This document shows positions 35,501 to 43,613 of a DNA stretch of 64,000 nucleotides, piece after piece (within the stretch, counting starts at the first letter, position 1; every line of letters starts with the position of its first letter). The notes under the pieces are model-generated. The model was not told the DNA's origin. It saw nothing but the letters and a program-made list of their open reading frames with translations, and did no database searches. The translations under genes were made by a program, and so were the position numbers. This DNA is from Nematopogon swammerdamellus. Its lineage: Eukaryota; Arthropoda; Insecta; Lepidoptera; Adelidae. The stretch lies in assembly GCA_946902875.1 (NCBI GenBank), contig OX336340.1, forward strand, positions 10,865,566-10,929,565, read 5' to 3'.

Positions 35501-36101
35501 AATGAGGGAGAAAGTTTACATAATCACAGCACGAGGCGACCGACACTACTAAAAATACCGAACCGCTCGAAACTCAACGAAAAGCGCAGTCCTACCGGAA
35601 GTGTGGCATTTAACGTTTACGAGAAACAATAAAATGGTTGTTATTTACGTATTTCTATGTAGCATTCGATTTCTCCGGAGCCAGTATCGTCGCAACCGAA
35701 ATCCATGTGCCGGGCGAGTCGAGGCGGACCGAGGATGATTTTAAAATACATTAACTGTTATATTGTGCGTGATATATCGCTTTGATTGCAAGTAGAGTAG
35801 TCGCCCGGTTACTTGTTGTTTGGGCGGGCGGCGCGGTGCGACACAGCTGAGGCGGACCGCGACGAGGGCGGGCGGGCGAGCAACCGCGCCGGGGCGGCGC
35901 GGTGGCGGCGGCGGCGCGGCAGTGGCGCGGCGACGCCGAGGGAGGATGAACAGCAAATTGAATTCCTAACAGTATTAATACAAACACATTTATAACTCAC
36001 ACGTTGTTATCATGTTTAAATTTATAGAGACACTACTCACTACTTGAACTGAGGAGCAAGTGTTCTGGAAGCGCTTGTGCGGCATCGCCCTCCGTGGGCA
36101 T
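17892..36101 (-). CDS. Stomatin-like / band-7 (SPFH) membrane protein, seven core exons
   Basis: Exons on the minus strand: 36101-36041, 33610-33510, 32838-32683, 20125-20028, 19171-19010, 18317-18152 and 18017-17892. The junction phases (1,0,0,2,2,0) agree at every step and give 289 residues, the normal stomatin length. Features in order: short N-terminus; hydrophobic hairpin (FFSFLLVVLTFPFSLIE, about residues 34-50) that dips into the inner membrane leaflet; then the SPFH domain with RAVIFRLGR, GPGLFFVLPC, VDMRTVSFDVPPQE, VLTRDSVTVAVDAVVYYR, STRLLAATTLRNVLG and WGVEVERVEIKDVRLPVQLQRAMAAEAEA; then an Ala/Glu-rich helix and the oligomerisation tail SAEKNSTIIFPFP. Such proteins form ring oligomers at the plasma membrane and modulate ion channels. 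The ATG is the only one available in exon 1, but the frame stays open upstream to about 36198, so an earlier coding exon is possible. Confidence 0.92.
18366..18772 (-). mobile_element. tRNA-derived SINE, full length
   Basis: On the minus strand the head (18772-18685) is tRNA-like: gtggccgagtggtttgggc as D-arm/A-box and ggttcgaatcccgtc as T-arm/B-box. The T-stem pairs poorly, so it is not a working tRNA. The body has tgtaggtcccttccccttgc, gggttggtaccaccgtactg and atggcacctaccttctc, and ends in a 10-base A-tail. Parts of the body match the body of the 5S-headed SINE. It sits in the last-but-two intron of the stomatin-like gene. Confidence 0.75.
19405..19757 (+). pseudogene. RTE 3' fragment with an internal (ACG)n expansion
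   Basis: The broken plus-strand frame follows ERAMLGILLRDMERNEAIR, then the NRVLHWR-like and Trp-rich tail, ending in (TGAC)n at 19738-19757. Where other copies read gacgacgacatcaag, this copy carries about twelve GAC repeats (about 19615-19651), a microsatellite grown from codons of the element. It lies in a stomatin-like gene intron. Confidence 0.65.
20575..20770 (-). other. Possible retrotransposon 3' UTR fragment
   Basis: gatagaatagaaatacttta followed by ttgtgtatcagtaac resembles, in the minus sense, the 3' ends with an AATAAAG-type signal at 23468 and 43010. No coding part remains. Confidence 0.3.
21407..21891 (+). mobile_element. 5S-headed SINE with extra 5' module
   Basis: An extra module (21410-21490: gtgtggggtcggtacttaaa, then tcgtaaaagtcgactaaggg) precedes the 5S-like head (tagctcagtgg, ttaagcaacgctgagcgcgg, ttggatgggtgaccgc, ggttcggattcc). 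The body and a 3' end at tccataaaaaaaaaa follow. The same module order recurs at 34207, while the copies at 40222 and 9893-10238 start at the 5S-like head itself. This suggests either a dimeric SINE or two start forms. Confidence 0.7.
22285..22522 (+). pseudogene. RTE 3' fragment with (TGAC)n tail
   Basis: gacgatgaccgttggagtaa through tccagcagtggacgcttaca encodes, with frame breaks, the C-terminal tail of RTE proteins, then ctgactgactgactgac. It parallels 12826-13117 and 50708-51000. Confidence 0.6.
22535..22790 (-). pseudogene. C-terminal fragment of the zinc/PDG-type element ORF
   Basis: The minus-strand frame FAVETLGAWSKEAKSL through IAIAIQRGNAASVLGT matches the end of the ORF at 62611-63756 (FAVETLGAWSPDAKEL through ISVAIQRGNAASVLGT). 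Only the last ~65 codons remain. It shows that the family has at least two copies in the window. Confidence 0.65.
23465..23650 (-). mobile_element. Retrotransposon 3' UTR with (TCTA)n tail
   Basis: In the minus sense, ggataagtccgcctttccac is followed by ggagcaataaagaattttct and a TCTA repeat (plus-strand GATAGATAG from 23469). The segment recurs at 43012-43200 with the same order and repeat tail, which suggests the 3' end of a non-LTR element whose coding part is missing in both copies. Confidence 0.5.
24597..29722 (-). pseudogene. Endonuclease/reverse transcriptase ORF with one premature stop and one insertion
   Basis: The endonuclease part shows LNIRSINKNFEQL, TECRLKN, GDINIDI and a TDHSPV catalytic end. 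A single in-frame TAA at 28720-28718 breaks the frame between DKRD and LHKLSRLYPF; the same frame continues beyond it. The reverse transcriptase has NYRPISLLSSVSKIIE, FLDLAKAFDTV, GVPQGSVLGP, TYADDTVLIF and LGIVLDDHLSWQPHI. After the hAT-like insert, the tail continues (LSVRQLYISRLILNK to KILKTWLNTLDY). The structure is that of a CR1/Jockey-group ORF2 with little decay beyond these two lesions. Confidence 0.8.
24941..27085. mobile_element. Non-autonomous hAT-like transposon, 8-bp target duplication
   Basis: GCTATAAC flanks both sides (24933-24940 and 27086-27093). The ends CAGGGACGTATTTAT and, inverted, CACCGACGTATATAA form short imperfect terminal repeats. An 8-bp duplication and a CAGGG start are typical of the hAT superfamily. 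The 2,145-bp interior has no transposase frame. It holds inverted modules (25215-25420 against 25588-25790), a second pair near the ends (cagggtgttcggcacatcg near 25118 against gatgtgtcgaacactgcgtg near 27005), and direct repeats of gaacggagcgcagactgacc at about 25908, 26348 and 26521. Confidence 0.7.
29715..30539 (-). CDS. Multi-span membrane protein ORF, possible chemoreceptor remnant
   Basis: The frame has 274 codons and stays open upstream to at least about 30600 with no clear ATG, so it may be an exon or a pseudogene. Four or five hydrophobic stretches are visible (AMILSFIALLYANIILICVI, YLMPVYLVLLCITA, VGFLLIYLIPLI, FKIILLVYLTISINFF). A helical stretch (TYRNVMKLHDIITY) precedes the last span. 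The layout (early spans, a Cys-rich start, a charged helix before a late span) recalls insect gustatory receptors, but I see no diagnostic TYhhhhhQF ending. It ends at the 5' edge of the CR1-like element, which may have truncated it. AT-rich composition warns against over-reading. Confidence 0.33.
   Translation of the reverse strand: MYSVLSISQKIKYCSLCSCNDILFKDNVSMKSAMILSFIALLYANIILICVIIKILGNFVEPMNCMYEYIVLIRVFKKNIHVSTYLMPVYLVLLCITAKIMFNLLFIIYSKTKILIKCLLGLFLNFENILVTMYNCVGFLLIYLIPLISCNANLITCNCSFVICYDTFNIQICSTDYTNTMTTFHKNLLEALSLSKTAKTYRNVMKLHDIITYIFFYYHSESYFKIILLVYLTISINFFRAAQQNKKQDLNKIKIVIKITMNTLCRKSITLKYE
30668..30815. repeat. Palindromic repeat with a degraded hammerhead-like core
   Basis: aaacagctttactcacggtt plus cca (30678-30700) pairs with tggaaccgtgagtaaagctg (30775-30800). 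Between them lies TTCAAGATGGGCC, a loop, GACCC and GAAACGTCG. The order (core A, GC stem, GAAAC) resembles hammerhead ribozymes of Penelope-like elements. The first core is changed (CUUCAAGA instead of CUGANGA), so activity is unlikely. A relative is at 57719-57790. Confidence 0.45.
31026..31425. mobile_element. MITE with terminal inverted repeats of about 80 bp
   Basis: The left end tacagggtgacccgaaactc continues through caacgtcaagcggaaaccag to ccagggaaaaataag. The right end is its reverse complement with few changes (cttatttctccctgggtagt to gttgagttttgggacacggt). The interior is AT-rich and non-coding. The flanks are TA-rich, consistent with a Tc1/mariner-like TA target. Confidence 0.65.
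31430..32560. other. Intron sequence, no further feature
   Basis: Part of the large intron of the stomatin-like gene. No repeat, RNA gene or exon could be supported here. Confidence 0.35.
34207..34640 (+). mobile_element. 5S-headed SINE, internally deleted head
   Basis: It has the same order as 21407-21891: the gtgtggggtcggtacttaaa module, then a shortened head (agcttaatggtgcggtcagt, joined directly to tattggatggataaccgc), then the common body to an A-rich end near 34640. The deletion removes the ttaagcaacgctgagcgc part of the 5S-like region. It lies between the second coding exon (33610-33510) and the probable cassette exon of the stomatin-like gene. Confidence 0.65.
35058..35120 (-). CDS. 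Probable cassette exon of the stomatin-like gene
   Basis: A 63-nt segment is bounded by a strong acceptor (tgtttttctcag) and a strong donor (GTGAGT). It enters and leaves in phase 1, as the exon 1/exon 2 junction requires, and is open in that frame (ATFGILAYGTPTSC and onward). Inclusion would add 21 residues just before the membrane hairpin, giving 310. Because it is symmetric, it can be skipped without frame loss. No transcript evidence is available here. Confidence 0.6.
35790..35960. promoter_or_regulatory. CpG-rich island in the first intron of the stomatin-like gene
   Basis: About 170 bp of very high GC and CpG content (gcgcggtggcggcggcggcg) stand out against AT-rich flanks, about 100 bp downstream of the first coding exon on the minus strand. 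An alternative first exon or promoter is possible. No convincing coding frame or TATA box is seen. Confidence 0.35.
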
Positions 36102-36552
36102 CGCAGCCCGCGCGGAGGTGGCGGCGGCGGCGGGGGCGGCGGATGGTTGCTCCTCACAGCGACCGACGTCTGTAAACGTGCGGAGGCGAAAGTCAGGCTG
36201 AAGCCGGCCCGGCGCCGCTTCACTCGCGAAAATTATTGACTTCGATGTTTGTTTACTCTTGTATCTGGGTTGATGGGCTGTGTGAACGCACTTTCATGGT
36301 AATCTAGATTTCCTAAATACTGAAATAATGGATAAATTATCTTACCCATGTGCTGTGCAGGTCTTTTTTTGGAAATTGTTCTGTTAAACTCTCGAAAATG
36401 TAATAAGGTTAAGTTATTTTTGCGTATTACTTTTATCTCACTATAACAGCGCGCATGAAGGATAAGTGAGTGCGCGTGACTATTCATTGTATTTTTTATT
36501 ACCCGACTACGGCGAAGCCAACAGGAGGGTAATGTGTTTAGCCTGAATGTCT

Positions 36553-36717
36553 GTATGTATGTATGTATGTATGTATGTATGTATGTATGTATGTATGTAT
36601 GTATGTATGTATGTATGTATGTATGTATGTATGTATGTATGTATGTATGTATGTATGTATGTATGTATGTATGTATGTATGTATGTATGTATGTATGTAT
36701 GTATGTATGTATGTATG
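36553..36717. repeat. (ATGT)n microsatellite in the left terminal repeat
   Basis: About 41 units of ATGT. The partner array in the right terminal repeat, (CATA)n at 41790-41886, has about 24 units, so the two arms have diverged in repeat number since insertion. The CMYV-type frames across it are artefacts. Confidence 0.9.
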
Positions 36718-37184
36718 AGGGTTAGAAAGAGCGTAGCGCCTGGACGAAGCGTCGATTCTCAATGAAAGATATACCAAAATGTTCTAGAACATCACAGAAT
36801 TGACATAGGATAGGTTAGTACTCAATCTTAATAATGAATTTGTGAAAATCAGCAAAAAATTATCACACGGCCATTTGTTTACATGCAAACGTCAACCAAC
36901 TGGCAAAGAGAATATAACCACTACGTCAACATCGTGCAGGGGGGCACACTTCTTAGTTTTCATTGTTGATGGCGACATCTAGAGTTTGCTTGCCTCTCCA
37001 AAGAGAATGGAGGTCCGGTTAGGTGGTCTCTGTATGTGGTTACTATGACAACGATCTTTGTTGACGTCAGTTTGGAAAATAAAGGAATTTATTATAGGTA
37101 CTAGGTACCTACATAAAATGCAACTAGCTCATTTTTCTAAATTGTGGCAGAGCGGTCAGGGTTATTTCACAAGTGAGAAATAAC

Positions 37185-38160
37185 CTAAAGCATATAGAAT
37201 AAGCCTCAGAGCATCGCTTCATACAAAAGACAGTTCCACATCTTTTCCCCTGCTAGCTGCGGTATTGCTGTTATAAAGGCAGAGTATTTTCCCACTCCGA
37301 CTTTTTGAGTTTAATCAGTGCGCTTTCGGAGATATAAATTAGTAATACCACATTAATAAATTGTTTAAAATAAATTTGATTAAAATAGGTTTCATTAAAC
37401 CACAAAATATTACAGAATTGGAATATCTACAATAAAAATATTCGATATATTCCTCCTTCTGCAGATCATATTTTTGGATCAGGTAACACCGCCTTCCTAT
37501 ACCGTTCTGACTAACTAGAGCGACAGTGACGTAAATACAATAATCACGTGTGTTAGAAAGAGCGCGAGCTTGACTGCTTCTAGCTCTGCGCTTCTCCCTG
37601 CGCTGTCAATTGGTGTCATGTCATGCGACATATGACATAACACGTCAGTGTGAATTTAAAATTGACTGGGCAGGGCCGCATTTAACCGTAGAGTTAGTTC
37701 TACATAAAAATCAAGAAAGAAGAAGCACTTAGTGAAATTTTTTTTTTTTCGAAATCTTTCCTTTTATAAAGCGCAACGTCTGTCTGTCTGTAACGGGTAA
37801 ACTCGAAACCGGCTGAACCAATTTCACTGATCCAATTGGATAGGTAAATCTCGGGATGGTATAATACCTAAGTAGGTAGAAGCTGTTGAACTGAGCTTGC
37901 GATGACTTCACCGAACATATCCGGGCCCATTGGTGGTAGAGGAGGGTGTCAATCGGGGTCGGGACTAGCGAGTGACCACTCTGTGTAGTAGTATCATGAT
38001 ATTTTATCCAAAGGGCTGAGCAGTGAACACGAGATGCGGAAAACAAAACTCCTCGAATGTAGGTATAAGAAGACAGAATAATACAACAGTTTGGTACGTG
38101 GATGACATGAAGGTGATTCCAATTTCGAATGTCATTTGTTTTGGAATGTGACACCGCCCA
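37185..38160. other. Element interior, no gene recognised
   Basis: AT-rich sequence. A 141-codon minus frame at 38154-37729 covers a tract (gaaaccggctgaaccaattt) I recognise as part of common moth repeats; it is not a supported gene. Confidence 0.3.
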
Positions 38161-38163
38161 CTT

Positions 38164-38520
38164 TTATTCTATGTCACTGCACATCTTCTTTACTATCCCT
38201 GTCCCGTTCGTAAATATTATAAAATGCAGGCTGCCAGACGCCAGCAAAAATACAGACATTAGTCGTATGCGGGATTTGTGAAGGCCATGCCAGCTTGAGA
38301 GGTCACGTCTCTCTTGAAGGACCCGAGACCGGGGGAAAAATGTGGGCCGGGAGAGCATTCCATTGTTCACTAGCTCTGTGCGGGAAAGATTTGCAGAACC
38401 GGTAGGTATGCATCCGCGGTAAGTCCAGCGTGTACGGAGGCAATGTGTACGTTGTGCGCAGGCGAAAAGGGAACAGCGGGATCGCGTTAAACAGCTCATC
38501 AGAGCACTCTTCGTGGAATA
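38164..38520 (-). pseudogene. Non-LTR reverse transcriptase C-terminal relic (minus)
   Basis: The minus-strand frame has ECSDELFNAIPLFPFRLRTT, a YTLDLPRM segment and FCKSFPHRASEQWNALPAHIFP, the tail pattern of Jockey-group proteins (CSEELF, then SxRTxxxWNxLPxxVFP). A premature change of frame follows. Confidence 0.6.
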
Positions 38521-38529
38521 CTTGCTTGG

Positions 38530-38975
38530 CGTACTGCTCGCACGCGTGGGATAGCTCAGCTAAATACCAGCTTGCGCCGCTAGACTCAAGCCAGCTTCGT
38601 GCCGTGCGACTGATGAATGACCCTGCGGTGTCCCGCGACTTAGAACCGCTGCAACTGAGTAGGGAAGTGTGTTCTATTGTCTATTTCACGGGGGTGTTCG
38701 GAGGAACTGTTTAACGCGGTTCCACCGTCCCTATTTCTTTTCTGCACTACGAGTATTGGGCAGGGGACGCTCCCCTATGCAATCGACTTACCATGGATCA
38801 ACCATCGAATCAACCAGTCTTGTAGGTATTTTATCTATAGAAACGGGAAAATGTGGAACGCACTCCCTAGTCCCTACCCATCTATTTCCTCTCAAGTACA
38901 ACCTGGGGTTTTTCAAAAGGGTTTTTGAAAATGCTCCTGACAAGCCGACATGGCATTTGCAATCCCCGACATGAT
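38530..38975 (+). pseudogene. Non-LTR reverse transcriptase C-terminal relic (plus)
   Basis: The plus strand shows LDSSQLRAVRLMNDPAVSRD, then after a frame change GCSEELFNAVPPS, YAIDLPWI and RNGKMWNALPSPYPS. It is the same tail type as the neighbour at 38164-38520 but in opposite orientation, so the two relics sit back-to-back. Confidence 0.6.
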
Positions 38976-39623
38976 GTCCATGGGCATCGTTAGACACCTA
39001 CTTGTAGGTGAACGATGGCACATGTCGCGCTTTCCATAAAAAAATGTACCTAACAATTTCAACAAAATATCACTAAATACGCCCCTGGCACTTTGTACGA
39101 AGAAGAAACGCCATATTGTTTCATACCAGAATAACTATTTCTAATTGATATACCTATCACTAAATACATTGCTATTGAATTCGTAAAAGTATACAAAAGT
39201 TGTGGTAGGTAATTCCTAGGACCTTTTTCTCCCTTTCAGAGCGGTTTCGGACTATTTAAATCTTTGGGTTTCGGCCATGGAGTTGGGGATGGTTTCGGCA
39301 TATACTGATTTTCCCTAATTTTTTTACTATTTACTCTATACGCCCAAACCGAATGACAGCTGCCCATAGACTGATAATGATAGGGCGTCTGTCCTATCAA
39401 TGGGCGTCTGTAATGCCGGCACTTCACTTGGCTTAGCGTATTGGTGCTGAAGATTGTGGGGAAAAAGTAAAAAAATGTCTGAGGTAGAAATGAAAATGTC
39501 TGATTTTCTAGATTTCAAATCCCTGTCTGAAGGTTCAAACTCGCCATACTTTCGTCGAACTAAATTTATAGATGGAATACCAGTTCAATGGAGTAAGAAC
39601 CGAGTAATTCAAGTAAAAAAAAA

Positions 39624-40117
39624 CCGACTACGAAAAACCAAAAAGGAAAAAATAAGATAATTTTGTAATATATTGGGGCAAAGTGCAGTTTAGAATACAT
39701 ACTAGCAAAACTTAGGAAGTCGGATTTATGATTCTGAAAATATAGCATTAGGTATCGATCATAATTAATTATGTACTTGATCATAGTCAATCTGCTTTGA
39801 TAATATGAACGAAGGTCATTCGAGCACAATTAATAATACAGCCGGAGTCGGAGTCAGCAAAACTTCTTGAAAATGTAGCTGACTCCGACTCCGGCTGTAT
39901 TATTTATTAATTGTGCTCGAATGACCTCGAAAGCAGATTGACTATGATCATGATCAAGTACTTAATTAATTATGATCGATAACTAATGCTATATTTTCAG
40001 AATCATAAATCCGACATCCTAAGTTTTGCTAGTATGTATTCTAAATTGGACTTTGCCCCAATATATTACAAAATTATCAGATTTTTTCCTTTTTTGTTTT
40101 TCGTAGTCTGGTTTTTT
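39624..40117. repeat. Foldback element (cgactccggctg family)
   Basis: The arms meet around 39840-39900 (cagccggagtcggagtcagc against gctgactccgactccggctg). They extend outward through tatggcattaggtatcgatc-like and gtatgtattctaaactgcac-like sequence to cgactacgaaaaaccaaaaa on the left and its complement on the right, about 210-240 bp per arm. It is non-coding. The same family recurs at 42707-43735. Confidence 0.65.
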
Positions 40118-40221
40118 GTTTTTAATAATAGTTTTTATTTCACACTTTTTAGGACATACATTAATAATATTAATGTTTTGTTTAAAATTAATAAATTTTG
40201 TTTTTAAATGAAATACTGTCA

Positions 40222-40609
40222 TGTCAGCCTCGGTAGCTCATTAGTGCGGTCGGGTCGGTCGACTGTTGTTAAGCAGTGCTGAGCGCGGTCAGTACTTGAA
40301 TGAGTGACCGCTCGACCGTTGGAGGCTGACTGTGGTTCGGATTCCACGTTAAACTGTAGGTCCCTTTCCTTCTTACCTTACTAGGTGGTAGAGTTTATCC
40401 CGGCCGGATTGGTACCACCGCACTGAGCGAATCGTAGGTCGAAACTGCTATGTAAATAGTTCGTGTTTTCCGTCCAGTTCAGTGTAGCCGACATGAAATG
40501 AAGGGAAGCACTGACTTGGCACCTAGTTCCAACCGGTGTTATCAGCTAACATCATGGATGTTGTAGGTGATGTAGCCAACCGTGTCAGTTTCCATAAAAA
40601 AAAAATACT
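40222..40609 (+). mobile_element. 5S-headed SINE, near full length
   Basis: It starts gtcagcctcggtagctcatt, with the 5S-like stretch (ttaagcagtgctgagcgcgg, tcagtacttgaatgagtgac) and ggttcggattcc. The common body follows, and it ends tttccataaaaaaaaa. It lies inside the long-TIR element and lacks the extra 5' module. Confidence 0.75.
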
Positions 40610-40969
40610 GAATTTGTGCCGTACAAAATCTCGGAACAGACTTGTTTGAATAGTAGAGATATACAGCGACATCTGAGGGCTGTAAAATTAATTATTTCCA
40701 GGAAATTAAACATTTCTTATAAAGTTGTCAATTTTATTACCTGTCATGTTTGATTAGTTGATTACAGAATGTAAACACTCTTTATAAAGTTCGAATTGGT
40801 AGTTTATTAAACCATTTACATAAATATACACATTACATATGATTTGTTTTATGTTTAAATGTAATTTAAAACAAATGTAATTTAAATGTAATTTAAACAT
40901 AAAACAAATCAATTACATTTTATAGAATAAATGACCGACCCCCTTGCGTTTTATGTAGAATCAATTTCG

Positions 40970-41251
40970 TTATGAATTCTTGTATGCCTTCATCCATCTT
41001 CTGTTCAAGAGAATTGAACTTATATCTCTCGAATAATGATACGTCATTGCTCGAATACAACGTTTTTCTTCGGCATAAAGATATTTATCAAATTGTTGTA
41101 ATACTTCTTCCATTGACTTATTATAATTCTGTGACTTCTTCATATCGATCAAGAGCTGATGTGAAATTGTGTCAACAAACCCTTCAGGCTTCTTAATGCG
41201 TAAGAACGTTACCTTCTCCGAATCGCTCTTTCTGTGACCCGTTATAATCAT
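40970..41251 (-). CDS. Unrecognised 93-residue ORF at the inner edge of the right terminal repeat
   Basis: The frame starts at an ATG at 41251, right where the right terminal repeat ends, and reads into the element. The protein is charged and helical (RKSDSEKVTFLRIKKPEGF, NKSMEEVLQQFDKYLYAEE, ISSILLNRRWM), with no catalytic motif I recognise. Its position suits the first part of an element-encoded protein, now truncated. A chance ORF cannot be ruled out. Confidence 0.4.
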   Translation of the reverse strand: MIITGHRKSDSEKVTFLRIKKPEGFVDTISHQLLIDMKKSQNYNKSMEEVLQQFDKYLYAEEKRCIRAMTYHYSRDISSILLNRRWMKAYKNS

Positions 41252-41960
41252 GACTTCTCACTTGTGAAATAACCCTCCCTATATAACAATATTACTCTAT
41301 GATAGATAACCCTGACCGCTCTGCCACAATTTAGAATAAATGAGCTAGTTGCATTTTATGTACCTATAATAATTTCCATTATTTTCCAAACTGACGTCAA
41401 CAAAGATGGTTGTTGTCATAGTAACCCCCCGACACAGATTACTGTCCCAGAGTTGACGATTTGCCCATCAGAACCACAGACCACCTAACCGAACCCCACT
41501 TTTTGGACAGGCAAGCAAACTCTAGATGTCGCCATCCACAATGAAATCTAAGAAGTGTGCCCCCCTGCATCCAGTTGCTTTGCCAGTTAATTGACGTTTG
41601 CATGTAAACAAATGGCCGTCCCGTCTTCCCTTCTATGTACGTGATTATTTTTTGCTGATTTTCACAAATTCGTTATTGATATTGAGTATTAACCTATCCT
41701 ATGTCAATTCTGTGATGTTCTAGAACATTTTGGTATATCTTTCATTGAGAATCGACGCTTCGTCCAGGCGCTACGCTCTTTCTAACCCTCATACATACAT
41801 ACATACATACATACATACATACATACATACATACATACATACATACATACATACATACATACATACATACATACATACATACATACAAACATACAAACAT
41901 TCAGGCTAAACACATTACCCTCCTGTTGGCTTCGCCGTAGTCGGGTAATAAAAAGGGACG

Positions 41961-42239
41961 ATGTCGCGATTATACACATGGCAAACAAATGTTAAAACGC
42001 CTGAATTTCATCAGCTTCTAATCGCACGTAATCAACGCAGATTCGAATTTCAATCCATCGAGATAAAACAAAAATATAATAACCAATTAACAATTTCAAA
42101 AAATAAATATAATGACCTTCTGTCTCTTTTGCCGCTTATTCCAGAAGAATATCATTCATTTTACAAGAATATTCAATATGATGGTAAAATTCCATACATA
42201 CACAAAAATTTTATTAGCGATTCAGAGGAGGAACAATAA
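41961..42239 (+). CDS. Unrecognised 92-residue ORF just outside the long-TIR element
   Basis: The frame starts ATGTCGCGATTATACACATG, about 11 bp beyond the right repeat, and ends SDSEEEQ. It is a compact helical protein with LLSLLPLIPEEYHSFYKNI near its end, a pattern I associate loosely with uncharacterised, transposon-linked insect proteins. The last ~33 bp, including the stop (agcgattcagaggaggaaca), are tandemly repeated at 42253-42285. The function is unknown. Confidence 0.35.
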   Translation: MSRLYTWQTNVKTPEFHQLLIARNQRRFEFQSIEIKQKYNNQLTISKNKYNDLLSLLPLIPEEYHSFYKNIQYDGKIPYIHKNFISDSEEEQ

Positions 42240-43011
42240 ACAATGATGATTTAATTAGCGATTCAGAGGAGGAACAATAAACAATGTTTTTTTTTTGCTA
42301 CCGAGGCTGACAAAATGTTTTGAATTGTATATAAATAAAACAATAAATGATTTCTAAACAATAATTAACCACTTTCACTTCCAAATTTCCACTTTCCCTG
42401 AAAAATGTATCAATGAAGTTCCTTAACAAAAAGAAAAAAATTAAGTATTTAAGATTTTCATATTATGGCAAAAGGAGCTATCTGAGATTTTCATGCCATT
42501 AAATTTATTTTTTCAGGAAAATGTGAAGGTATGCACTGTAATATTTAAAGTTATGGAGTTAATAGTAAGAAGCTTAACCCTTTTGTAAAACATTACAATC
42601 TTCTATGATTACTAATTTAATTGTTATTTGTAAATAAAACTTTGTTTTGCTCCTCCTGTAAAATTTGCTAAATGACAGATAACACCTTTTGCCTTGAGAC
42701 TACTGAATATTGGGGCAAAGTGCAGTTTAGAATACATACTAGCAAAACTTAGGAAGTCGGATTTATGATTCTAAAAATATAGCATTAGGTATCGATCATA
42801 ATTTAATTATGTACTGTAGCAAAACTTCTTGAAAATGTAGCTGACTCCGACTCCGGCTGTATTATTAATTGTGTTCGAATGATCTTTCGTTCATATTATC
42901 AATGCAGATTGACTATGTTCAAGTACATAATAAAAAAAAACATAATTAATTATGATCGATACCTAATGCTATATTTTCAGAATCATAAATAAAAAGGGAG
43001 TCATAAGGGTT

Positions 43012-43380
43012 AGATAGATAGATAGATAGATAGATAGAAATACTTTATTGCTCCAAAAAACATTTAACATAAACAAACAATAAGAAATTTACATGAGGGG
43101 CAAAGGCGGACTTATCCCTTACAGGAATTTCTCCCAGTCAACCTTTGGATGTTTGAGAGTCGTATGTTGCGAGATATAAGTAGGTAGTAGCAAAAGACTT
43201 GAGTGTGGGAATGTAAAATATAATATAAGGAAAATAACTATAAGATACTATAATATACAGTATACACTACATATAAGTACATACTAGTTAATTAAACGTA
43301 TAAATTACTATTTCCAGATTAAATTAAATACATATGAATTACAATTTATATAATACATAATACCTAGGGATATGACTCCC
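43012..43380 (-). mobile_element. Retrotransposon 3' UTR with (TCTA)n tail, second copy
   Basis: It has the same sequence and order as 23465-23650 (GATAGATAG, actttattgctcc, aaaggcggacttatccctta, gtcaacctttggatgtttga), extending further upstream on the minus strand. No ORF remains. Confidence 0.5.
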
Positions 43381-43384
43381 TTCT

Positions 43385-43613
43385 TATATCACTAGGTGGT
43401 AGGGCTTAACCCGCCCGGGTTGGTACCACCGCACTGAATGAAAGGTCGGTCGAAACGGCTATGTAAATAGTTTGTGTTTTCCGTCCAGTTCAGTGTAGCC
43501 GGCACGACCGAAGGGAAGCACTGACGTGGCACCAAGTTCACCCGGTGTTATGGGCTGACATCACTGATGTTGTAGGTGATGTAGCCAACAATGTCAGTTC
43601 CAATAAAAAAAAA
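43385..43613 (+). mobile_element. 5S-family SINE, 5'-truncated
   Basis: Only the body from cactaggtggtagggcttaa and the 3' end (gatgtagccaacaatgtcag, A-run) remain. The 5S-like head is missing. Confidence 0.7.

Larger units (their letters stand above)
36497..41950. mobile_element. 5.4-kb element with ~0.7-kb terminal inverted repeats
   Basis: The ends are TTATTACCCGACTACGGCGA at 36497 and its reverse complement closing at 41950. The left repeat (36497-37180) and right repeat (41254-41950) match through the cgaagccaacaggagggtaa tract, a tetranucleotide array, gcgtagcgcctggacgaagc, aacatcacagaattgacata and ggcagagcggtcagggttat. A 93-codon ORF begins at the inner edge of the right repeat and reads inward. 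The interior is otherwise filled with other repeats (RT tails, a foldback, a SINE). The superfamily is not recognised; Polinton-like size and ends do not fit well. Confidence 0.6.

Noticed and set aside
35741..36000. Proline/arginine/alanine-rich ORFs in the GC island
   Set aside because: Several frames are open only because the DNA is GC-rich; no splice pattern or conserved motif supports them.
36538..36777. ORFs with CMYV and THIY repeats
   Set aside because: They are translations of the (ATGT)n microsatellite in each strand and frame.
37729..38154. 141-codon minus-strand ORF
   Set aside because: It overlaps a tract seen as a common non-coding moth repeat and shows no domain.
36497..41950. 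Polinton/Maverick assignment for the long-TIR element
   Set aside because: No polymerase, integrase or capsid-type ORF is present and the ends do not have the usual start; the family remains open.
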